Source of the DNA: Kurthia huakuii LAM0618
GTDB taxonomy: Bacteria; Bacillota; Bacilli; Bacillales_A; Planococcaceae
NCBI RefSeq assembly: GCF_000505545.1
Contig: NZ_AYTB01000007.1
Location: 1 to 64,000, forward strand
Direction: 5' to 3'
Length of the DNA: 64,000 nucleotides
In this document: piece by piece, positions 36,963 through 45,228 of the stretch
Position numbering within the stretch: the stretch's first letter is position 1
How the letters are laid out: each line of letters opens with the position of its first letter
The notes under the pieces: generated by a model
What the model was told of the DNA's origin: nothing
Seen by the model: the letters and a program-made list of their open reading frames with translations, nothing else
The model's database searches: none
Position numbers and translations under genes: made by a program

Positions 36963-39900
36963 ATGGCATTACGTGTTATTTCAGGGCGAGCTGGTGTTGG
37001 GAAAACGCATTTTATGGAACGTGAAATTATGGATGCAGTGAATAAAGAACCACTTGGCACGCCGATATTTATGATTGTTCCAGACCAAATGTCCTTTTCA
37101 AGTGAACGTAATTTAACGTGGATGGCAGGCAAATCACGCGGGACAATTCGCGTGCAAGTGACATCATTTAAACGTTTAGCATGGCGTATTTTACAAGAAG
37201 CGGGTGGTATTAGCCGCCAAGAATTAAATGGTTTTGGTTACCGCATGCTACTTAAAAGTGTGCTCGAAGAACAAAAAGAGCAGTTGCGCCTTTTTACGAA
37301 AGCTGCCGATAAACGTGGCTTTACCGAGGAGATGGAGCAACTGTTAAAAGAATTCAGTCGCTATAGCGTCAACGGTGAAAAGTTAGCGCAAATTCAACAA
37401 GAATTTCATCAGCTCGAAGCACCGCGCACGTTGCAAGATAAAGTGCATGATATTCAACTTATTCAAGCAGCCGTAGAGGAGCGCTTAGGAACGACTTATG
37501 TTGATAGTGAAGGTTATTTGCCGCTGTTACAGCAAAAATTAGTCGACTCTCATATGATTCGCGAGGCCTCGATTTATATTGATGGCTTTATGTCGTTTAC
37601 AACACAGGAGTTTGAGCTTGTACAGGAGTTGCTCGCAACGGCAAAAAACGTCACGATTGCGTTGCCGTATGAACAGGAATTTGATGCGGATGATGAGCAG
37701 GCGCTTTTTTATGAGCCTGCAAGTACGGCGCGTCGCTTAAAAGATGTCGCTTTTTCAAATGGCGTTGAAGTGCAACCAGATGTGCATTTAACAGAGCCGA
37801 TGCGCTATGACAATGACACACTGCGCGCGATTGAATCACAATTTGAACACTATTATCCGGAGGCTGTTAAAACGACAGCGCATATCGATATTGCGGCAGC
37901 CGTCAATCCGCACGCTGAGATTCATGAAGTAGCGCGCAAAATTCGCACGCTGTCACATGAGGGCATTGCCTACAATGAAATGGCGATTATTTATCGTCAG
38001 GCCGAGCAATACGACCCGCTACTGTCAACGATTTTTCCGCAATATGATATTCCATTTTTCATTAGTCAAAAGAAACCGATGTTGCATCATCCATTAATTG
38101 AATTTAGCCGTTCCATTTTAGAAAGTATTCAAAGTGAGTGGAAATATGAGCCGATTTTCCGCGCGGTCAAAACGGATTTATTTTTCCCGCTAAATGCCAA
38201 TAAGAAAATTTGGCGTGAGCGTGCAGACCGTTTAGAAAACTTTGTGATGGCGCAAGGAATTTACGGGGAGCGTTGGTTTGATGACGTGCGTTGGGTTTAT
38301 AAAAAATACCGCGGTTTAGAATTTTTTACGACGACACAAACCGATGAAGAACGCGCCCTAGGGCAAGAAATTGAAGCGGTGCGCAACCTTGTGCGCGAGC
38401 CGCTGCAAAAACTTCAAGAAGCTTTAGCGCAAGCACATACAGGGCGAGCGTATGCGGAAATTTTATATACGTTTATCGACGACTTAAACGTTTTTGCGAA
38501 ACTTCAAGAGCTGAAAGATTATGAACATGAACGCGGCAAACTGCTTGCTTCGAGCGAGCATGAGCAGGCATGGAATGAATGGGTGAATGTGTTAGATCAA
38601 TTCGTTGAAATGTTTGGCGATGTCGAGCTAACGCTAGAACAATTTATTGAGATTTTAGATGAAGGGCTTGATACGCTCGAATTTTCCCGCATTCCACCGT
38701 CGATTGATGAAGTAACGGTCGTAACGGCTGATCTCGCAAGGCTAATGAACATGAAGGCCGTCTTTGTCATCGGCATGAATGAAGGCGTGTATCCGCAGCG
38801 CATTGACCGCGAAGGGTTACTCGCTGATGCGGAGCGCGAATGGTTTGAACGCACCGGTAATGAGATTGCGCCGACGTCACGCGAGCGATTATTAGAAGAG
38901 AATTTTATTGCGTACCGCGCGTTAACGGTCGCCTCCACCGAGCTATTTATTAGCTATACGATGGCCGATAGCGAAGGGAAGGGCTTATTGCCATCGATGT
39001 ATTTGAAAAAAATTCATGATATCGTGCCGGAGCTAGAGGAGCGCTACATTTATATGAGCCCTGAGGAGTCGCTTGATACGGACGATGATTGGCATTATAT
39101 TGCGCATCCACGTACGGCACTCGCGTATTTAATGATTCAACTACGCAAGCAATATTATGACCATGATGCGTTGCCGCCAGCTTGGGCTGCGTTAAAACAA
39201 TATTATGATAATGACCCGTATTGGTCCGATGTACTACAGCGTTTAATGCGCCCACTCATTACGCATAACCGCGCCGAAAATCTGACGCCACAATATACGC
39301 ATGAATTGTATGGCAACGATATTATTTCTAGCGTGTCGCGCATCGAAAAATATTATAGTTGCCCGTTCTCACATTTCACGACATACGGTCTGCATTTAGA
39401 AGAGCGCAAAGAATATCGCTTAGAAACGCCAACAATCGGCGACTTATTCCATGCGGCGCTGAAATATATTTCTGAAAAAACACATGCGATGCAGCGCAGT
39501 TGGGGTGAGCTTTCAGTAGCGGAATGTCGCGCGTTATCACGTGAAGCGGTCGCTGAAATTGTGCCGATGCTGTATCACAAAATTTTATTAAGTACGGCAC
39601 GCTATCGTTACATTATGCGTAAGCTGACGCAAATCGTTGAGCGCACGATGCTGTCACTCGCCAATCATGCGCGCACGACAGGTTTTAAACCGATCGCCAT
39701 TGAGGCGGCATTTGGACCGGGGCGGGGCGATACGCTACCACCGCTTGTCATTCAATTAGATGATGAGCATAAGTTAAAAATGCGTGGGCGAATTGACCGC
39801 ATTGATGCGACAGAGGTTGATAATAAGTCGTACATTCGCGTCATCGATTATAAGTCATCGGCGCAAAAGCTTGATTTAAACGACGTGTATCATGGCATAT

Positions 39901-40481
39901 CACTACAAATGTTGACGTATTTAGACGTGGCGATGACGAATTCAAGCGAATGGCTACCGCTCCATGCAGAAGCGGGTGGTGTCCTCTACATTCACGTTCA
40001 CAATCCGATGTTGAAAACAGACGCGCTGTTGAGCAATGACGTGCAGGAGCAAGAAGTGTTAAAAGATTTCAAAATGAAAGGGTTGCTGCTAGATAACCGT
40101 GATGTGCTCGTTGAAATGGACGAAAACTTAGCAGAAAGTGGCGGGCGTTCGAATATTATTCCAGCCTATTTGAAAAAAGATGGCTCGACATCGGCTAGTT
40201 GGAGCTCGGTCATTAATGAACGAGATATGGGCGATTTACAAAAATTTGTACGCCAAAAACATAAAGTTGCCGGACAAGGTATTTTGCAAGGAGATACGTC
40301 GATTAGTCCGTACCGCATGAAGCAAAAAACACCATGCGAATATTGTTCCTATAAATCGGTTTGCCAATTTGACGCTAATGATGCGCATCAGCAATACCGC
40401 GCATTGCCAATCGACAAACCAGAAGTTGTTATCGAAAAAATTCGTAAGGAGGCGGCGTCAAATGACGATATTACCAATTAA
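36963..40481 (+). CDS. addB: AddB, ATP-dependent helicase-nuclease subunit B
   Basis: 1172 residues, the family's usual length. Walker A GRAGVGKTH is at residues 8-16. A C-terminal RecB-type nuclease contains YIRVIDYKSS near 960. The four iron-sulfur ligands are Cys near 800 (YYSCPFSHF) and the CxxCxxxxxC cluster near 1125 (CEYCSYKSVC). AddAB resects DNA double-strand ends to Chi and loads RecA. The start ATG 36963 has GGGGGAG before it; the in-frame start at 36903 lies upstream of the -10. addA overlaps its end by 20 nt. Confidence 0.96.
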   Translation: MALRVISGRAGVGKTHFMEREIMDAVNKEPLGTPIFMIVPDQMSFSSERNLTWMAGKSRGTIRVQVTSFKRLAWRILQEAGGISRQELNGFGYRMLLKSVLEEQKEQLRLFTKAADKRGFTEEMEQLLKEFSRYSVNGEKLAQIQQEFHQLEAPRTLQDKVHDIQLIQAAVEERLGTTYVDSEGYLPLLQQKLVDSHMIREASIYIDGFMSFTTQEFELVQELLATAKNVTIALPYEQEFDADDEQALFYEPASTARRLKDVAFSNGVEVQPDVHLTEPMRYDNDTLRAIESQFEHYYPEAVKTTAHIDIAAAVNPHAEIHEVARKIRTLSHEGIAYNEMAIIYRQAEQYDPLLSTIFPQYDIPFFISQKKPMLHHPLIEFSRSILESIQSEWKYEPIFRAVKTDLFFPLNANKKIWRERADRLENFVMAQGIYGERWFDDVRWVYKKYRGLEFFTTTQTDEERALGQEIEAVRNLVREPLQKLQEALAQAHTGRAYAEILYTFIDDLNVFAKLQELKDYEHERGKLLASSEHEQAWNEWVNVLDQFVEMFGDVELTLEQFIEILDEGLDTLEFSRIPPSIDEVTVVTADLARLMNMKAVFVIGMNEGVYPQRIDREGLLADAEREWFERTGNEIAPTSRERLLEENFIAYRALTVASTELFISYTMADSEGKGLLPSMYLKKIHDIVPELEERYIYMSPEESLDTDDDWHYIAHPRTALAYLMIQLRKQYYDHDALPPAWAALKQYYDNDPYWSDVLQRLMRPLITHNRAENLTPQYTHELYGNDIISSVSRIEKYYSCPFSHFTTYGLHLEERKEYRLETPTIGDLFHAALKYISEKTHAMQRSWGELSVAECRALSREAVAEIVPMLYHKILLSTARYRYIMRKLTQIVERTMLSLANHARTTGFKPIAIEAAFGPGRGDTLPPLVIQLDDEHKLKMRGRIDRIDATEVDNKSYIRVIDYKSSAQKLDLNDVYHGISLQMLTYLDVAMTNSSEWLPLHAEAGGVLYIHVHNPMLKTDALLSNDVQEQEVLKDFKMKGLLLDNRDVLVEMDENLAESGGRSNIIPAYLKKDGSTSASWSSVINERDMGDLQKFVRQKHKVAGQGILQGDTSISPYRMKQKTPCEYCSYKSVCQFDANDAHQQYRALPIDKPEVVIEKIRKEAASNDDITN

Positions 40482-41707
40482 ACCGCAAAACGTCACATGG
40501 ACGGATGATCAATGGAAAGCGATATGGGCGACCGGACAAGATACACTTGTGTCGGCCGCTGCTGGTTCGGGGAAAACGGCTGTATTAATTGAGCGCCTGA
40601 TTCAAAAGGTCATCGATGAGACAAAGCCTATTAATGTCGATGAATTGCTCGTCGTGACCTTTACGAACGCATCGGCTGCTGAAATGCGTCAACGAATGGC
40701 CACGGCGCTTGAAAAAGCTGTTAAAGCAAATCCTGAGTCGCAGCATTTACGTCGTCAATTGACGCTCGTTAATAAGGCGCAAATTTCGACGTTGCACTCA
40801 TTTTGTTTAGCGATTGTGCGACAGTATGCTTATTTATTAAACGTTGATCCGGGATTTCGCATTGCGAACGAAAATGAGGTGGCGCTTTTAAAAGACGACA
40901 CGATGGCTGAAGTACTTGAAGCGGCGTATGCGGTAAGTGACCCAAGTGCGATGTATCGCTTAGTTGATGCGTTCACATCAGACCGCAATGACGAAGATAT
41001 CGAAGTACTCATCGAAAAATTGTATGATATGGCACGCGTCAATCCAGAGCCATTCCGGTGGTTAGATGCGTTACCAGAACGCTATAACATGGACGGTGTG
41101 ACGTCGCTTGATGCACTTGATTTTGTACAATCGATTCGTCAGACGATGGTTCATAGCGTCGATGAGGCCATTGCGCTTATTTTAGAAGTGCGGGCGCTCG
41201 CCAATACACCAGATGGTCCCGATGCCTACGGGGAGACAGCACAGGCCGATTTAGTGCTCTTACATGAAGCGCGTGCCTTTTTAAACGAGCGTTCATGGGA
41301 AGAGGCATATGGCTTTTTTACAACGTTTAAATGGGGCAAGTTGAAGTCGCAGAAAAAAGGAAGCTGTGACGAGCATTTATTAGAGCGCGCGAAAGCAAAA
41401 CGCAATGATGCAAAAAAAGTGTTGGCCGATGCGACCGAGCAATTTTTCAGTCGCAGTCCAGCGCGTTTATTAGAAGAAATGCAGCATATGTATCCACTTC
41501 TCCAAACACTCGTTGCGTTAACACAGCAATTTAGCGTAGCTTATAGCGCGGCGAAAAATAAAAAAGGCATCGTTGATTTCTCAGATTTAGAGCATTTTGC
41601 ACTCGCGATTTTAACGGAAGAAGTGGATGGCAAAATTGTGGCGTCCGATGTTGCGAAGACGTATCAACAACGCTTTAAAGAAGTGCTCGTTGATGAGTAC
41701 CAAGATA
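40462..41707 (+). CDS. addA: AddA helicase-nuclease, exon 1 (interrupted by a group II intron)
   Basis: Exon 1 encodes residues 1-415 plus the first base of codon 416. It contains the UvrD-type Walker A SAAAGSGKTAVLIERL (about 31-46), FTNASAAEMRQRM, and ends right after motif II VDEYQD. ATG 40462 follows AAGGAGGCGG and overlaps addB. At 41708 the sequence changes to GTGCGAC, a group II intron 5' end. Without splicing, translation would stop at TAA 41722. Joining 40462-41707, 42601-42689 and 45229-47577 gives 3684 nt, exactly 1228 codons including the stop. The junction residues read DEYQD-TNRLQ and GDVKQ-SVYRF, matching intact AddA proteins. B. subtilis AddA has about 1232 residues. The gene is therefore probably functional only through RNA splicing. 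Confidence 0.93.
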
Positions 41708-42600
41708 GTGCGACACGTTGCTAATTGAAAAGATTAGCCACTAGCCCTCGGTTAGGAGAACTGACAATCTGATAGGTCGAATGAAAGGGTAACGCCTTGA
41801 AAGGCCTAATCTAATACTCCGAATAGCGATTATTATGCTACTAAGAAATCGTTATAAGCTCGGTGAAGTCAGCTGAATATCACCCTAATCAGAAATGAAG
41901 GAATAAGGGATAGAGGTATCTCTCGTGATAGATAGGCTGGGATTCTATAAGATTACAAATGGTTAGTATGATAGACGATAAAAGGTCTATCTGACAAAGT
42001 TCTGAATGTACGGCTCTAAAGATATAGGTGTCCGAAAGGACATTAACAACTGTAAGTTGGGTTAGTGAGGTAGAGTAAGATTTGTCTTTATGAAATACCT
42101 TATGATGTTACAGGCATCATCAAGCTAACAGGGCTAGAGGAACGACCTAAAAGTAATGAATGTAAAGATAGGATTGTTGGAACGTGGTAAGCTGACCACA
42201 TGGAGATGTAGCAGTCGAAGAAGTGGTATTAAGGAAAACGAAAGTATAACTTAATTTAAGGTCAGTGAAAGTGGTGGCACAGTACCTATGAAGTCATGAT
42301 AATAAGTGATGGAGGGATAGCCACTAGTCAATGTTAACGACTAAAAACATAATTTATTATATACACAGGTTCTCGTATGACTAAAAGAAATGTGAAAACT
42401 AATCAGAAATGGTTGGTGAATAATATTGACTGTGTCAGTTAAAACTCTTAAACGCTTAATAATTTAAGAATAAAAGCTGAAAATAATGAATTAATTTTAT
42501 AGGTTAACAATGATGGAACGCCGTATGAGTGGAAACTCTCACGTACGGTGTGAATGGGGGGAAAAGCTGGAGATAACTTCAAAGGCTTACCTATCCATAT
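41708..42600 (+). mobile_element. Group II intron 1 in addA, ORF-less (893 nt)
   Basis: The 5' end GTGCGAC matches the GUGYG consensus. The 3' part has a domain V (about 42517-42552) with ACGCCGTAT, a GGAAAC tetraloop-type cap and the complementary GTACGGTGT. Domain VI (about 42553-42597) runs from a G-rich strand to CTTACCTATCC with a candidate bulged branch A. The intron ends CCATAT before exon 2. The boundaries were fixed by restoring the AddA frame (codon ACG is split A/CG). No reverse transcriptase or maturase ORF lies inside, and domain IV is short. The domain V sequence differs clearly from that of intron 2, so this is a different lineage (perhaps bacterial class B). It needs a maturase in trans, or splices poorly without one. 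Confidence 0.87.
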
Positions 42601-42689
42601 CGAATCGCCTACAGGAAACGATTTTGCAGCTCGTCAAAGCAGGTGGCGAGACAGATGGTAATTTATTTATGGTTGGCGATGTCAAGCAG
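42601..42689 (+). CDS. addA: AddA helicase-nuclease, exon 2 (89 bp between two introns)
   Basis: This short exon encodes [16 protein letters not shown], then [14 protein letters not shown], the stretch between helicase motif II and the SVYRFR of the next motif. Its first two bases complete the Thr codon begun in exon 1 and its last codon is complete. An ORF that reads through it from 42510 to 42701 is an artefact of unspliced sequence. Confidence 0.92.
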
Positions 42690-45228
42690 GTGCGCCCATA
42701 AGGGTAGATTAGAATTCGAACTTTGGCAAGTTCGCAGAGATTAACTCGCAATTAACACTCTGTCACCAATCACTAACTTAGCGGGGGAAACACCGTTGAG
42801 GACAGTAGCATGTGATTAAAGGTATAATCCGTCGAAACTACTTAGACGAAGACGAATATCGAGGTGAAATATGTAAACGAGGATGAAAGCTATACTGCCT
42901 GAATGACAGTCCGAGGGGTTCTAACGTCAGCCGTGTTGTAGAGTAGTTGAAACAACATGTGGTCATGTAATAAAGTTTGACTGTTTAACTTTATTTAAAA
43001 GGATTACATCTTTTCATGTGTAAGATGTAATAAGCGAGTCTTGACCAACCAATCTCGATAAGAGTATAAAGGACGAACGTCACATCCGACATTGCATCAG
43101 CCAAGTTCTAACTATGCTAAATGGGGATTACCTAAACGGGAATGCTAATGTTAGCTATAGAGGATGATTTCAAGCGAAAGCGAGAAATGTGGCTCTTGAA
43201 AATCCCGCATGGTAACAGAGTTCTCGTAGTAGTCCGAGCTAGGGAAAGCCTAGTACATGGCGAAGGGGAACAGTTCATCGGGTGAAATACAAAATTGGGA
43301 AGGAGCGAGAGGCTCTATGAGAAATCCATTAGTAGTATTAGCCAATCTAGCAAAACATTCGAGCGAAGAAAATTATAAATATACAAAACTGTATCGAAAT
43401 TTATACAACGCAGAATTCTATTACATGGCTTACCAAAAAATTGATGCGAAACCAGGTAATATGACGCAAGGTACAGATGAAAAAACAATTGATGGTATGA
43501 GTCTAGAAAAAATTGAAAACTTAATCGCAAAACTAAAAGACCAATCTTACCAACCTAACCCAGTAAGAAGAGTAAATATCCCAAAGAAAAATGGAAAAAC
43601 AAGACCTTTAGGAATTCCATCTTTTGAAGATAAATTAGTCCAAGAAGTAATTAGAATGATACTAGAAAATATATATGAAGGTTCTTTTGAAGATACATCA
43701 CATGGTTTCAGACCAAATAAAAGTTGTCATACAGCAATTATGCAAATTCAAAAACGCCAAAGTGGGGTACGGTGGTTTATTGAAGGAGATATAGAAAGCT
43801 TCTTTGATAATATTGAACACCATACACTAATCAAGCTACTAAGAAAAAGAATTGAAGATGAAAAATTTATTAATTTGATTTGGAAATTTTTAAAAGCAGG
43901 GTTTGTAGATGATTGGAAATGGCATAAAAGCTACAGCGGAACTCCTCAAGGTGGAATTATTAGTCCTGTTTTATCAAATATATATCTTCATGAATTAGAT
44001 AAATACATGAAGGTATATAAAGAAAGATACGAAATAGGAACAAAGCGCAAACATAGCAAAGAATATATAAATGTGGCAGCATTAATAAGACATTATAAAA
44101 AACGAGTGAATCAAGTAGGAATGACAACAGAAAAAGGACAAATGTATCTTGAAAAAGTAAAAGAACTGAAAAGAAAATTAAAAAGTATACCTTCAAAAGA
44201 TGAATTGGATAAAAATTTTAAAAGGATGCATTATACACGCTATGCAGACGATTTCTTAATTGGTGTGATAGGCTCTAAAGAAGATGCACAAGAAATTAAA
44301 ATGAATTTAACAAAATTCTTAAAAGAAGAATTAAATTTAAATTTATCGCAAGAAAAAACATTAATAACAAACACAACGAAAAAGGCAAGATTTCTTGGGT
44401 ATGACATCACAACAGAGAGAAGTAAAGATTACACTGTAACCCAAAATAATGGGATAAAAGCAAGACAAAATAGGCATATAAAATTATATGTACCGAAAGA
44501 AAAATGGGAAGGTAAGTTGAAAGAACTTGGTGTATTAGAAATTACAAAAGAAGGTCAATGGAAAGGAAAAGCTAGACCCCAATTACAGCACAACGACGAT
44601 ATTGAAATTTTAATGCAATACAATGCGGAAATTAGCGGACTATACAATTATTATAGACTGGCAAATAACGCGAGCGTAATGCACAAATTCTGTTACATCA
44701 TGGAACAAAGCATGTTAAAAACGTTTGCAAGTAAATATCGTACAAAAGTATCGAAAATTTGGAACAGGTTTTCACAAGATGGACGTTTCAGAATTAAATA
44801 TGAAACGAAAAAAGGGGTCAAATACGGATATTTCATTGATAAAGTATTTGTAAAAAATCAAACGATTAAGAAACAAAATTCAAATATAGACAAACAGCCA
44901 ACAACTGAAATATTCACAGCTCGAACAAGCCTTGTAGATAGGTTAAAAGCGGAAAAATGTGAATGGTGTGGAAGTAATGAGAAATTAGAAATGCACCATG
45001 TACGTAAGCTTAAAGACCTTAAAGGTAAAGCATTATGGGAAAAACATATGATTGAAAGGCAACGAAAAACAATAGCATTATGTGCAAGTTGTCATGTAAA
45101 ACTCCATAATGGCAAACTAGATTGATGAATGGGGAGCCGTATACATCGAGAGGTGTACGTACGGTTCTGGGAGGAGTGTTTGGAAACCTACTATAGCGAT
45201 ATAGAAAGGCGCTGGGCACTTACTCAAT
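42690..45228 (+). mobile_element. Group II intron 2 in addA, Ll.LtrB-like, with maturase gene (2539 nt)
   Basis: The intron begins GTGCGCCCATAAGGGTAG, like the lactococcal Ll.LtrB intron (IIA, mitochondrial-like). A segment before the maturase gene (TACATGGCGAAGGGGAACAG) also resembles it. Domain V is exactly 34 nt (45134-45167, GAGCCGTATAC...GTACGGTTC). Domain VI follows, with the AAACC...AAGGCGC shape of Ll.LtrB and CTTACTCAAT at the 3' end. A candidate EBS1 (CTGTTT, 42981-42986) lies in the loop of a perfect 8-bp stem (ATAAAGTT/AACTTTAT) and can pair with the last six bases of exon 2 (AAGCAG, one G-U). An intact maturase sits in domain IV. The element looks capable of splicing and retrohoming. 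Confidence 0.93.
43317..45125 (+). CDS. ltrA: Group II intron reverse transcriptase/maturase with HNH endonuclease (LtrA-like)
   Basis: 602 residues; LtrA has 599. The reverse transcriptase blocks run from about residue 60 (RRVNIPKKNGKTRPLGIPSFEDKLVQE) through HGFRPNKSCHTA, GTPQGGIISPVLSNIYL and the catalytic YADD (near 307). Domain X (maturase/thumb) covers about 390-490. The C-terminal D/En region carries an HNH zinc endonuclease from about 547 (CEWC, LEMHHVRKLKDLKGK, CASCHVKLHNG). All catalytic residues seen are intact. It should help fold and splice the intron RNA and prime reverse transcription at a cleaved target. ATG 43317 follows AAGGAG; the in-frame ATG at 43257 lies in conserved intron RNA. 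Confidence 0.95.
   Translation: MRNPLVVLANLAKHSSEENYKYTKLYRNLYNAEFYYMAYQKIDAKPGNMTQGTDEKTIDGMSLEKIENLIAKLKDQSYQPNPVRRVNIPKKNGKTRPLGIPSFEDKLVQEVIRMILENIYEGSFEDTSHGFRPNKSCHTAIMQIQKRQSGVRWFIEGDIESFFDNIEHHTLIKLLRKRIEDEKFINLIWKFLKAGFVDDWKWHKSYSGTPQGGIISPVLSNIYLHELDKYMKVYKERYEIGTKRKHSKEYINVAALIRHYKKRVNQVGMTTEKGQMYLEKVKELKRKLKSIPSKDELDKNFKRMHYTRYADDFLIGVIGSKEDAQEIKMNLTKFLKEELNLNLSQEKTLITNTTKKARFLGYDITTERSKDYTVTQNNGIKARQNRHIKLYVPKEKWEGKLKELGVLEITKEGQWKGKARPQLQHNDDIEILMQYNAEISGLYNYYRLANNASVMHKFCYIMEQSMLKTFASKYRTKVSKIWNRFSQDGRFRIKYETKKGVKYGYFIDKVFVKNQTIKKQNSNIDKQPTTEIFTARTSLVDRLKAEKCEWCGSNEKLEMHHVRKLKDLKGKALWEKHMIERQRKTIALCASCHVKLHNGKLD

Noticed and set aside
42510-42701. 63-codon ORF starting in intron 1 and ending in intron 2
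   Set aside because: It merely reads domain V/VI of intron 1, exon 2 and the start of intron 2 in one frame; no ribosome binding site and no family.
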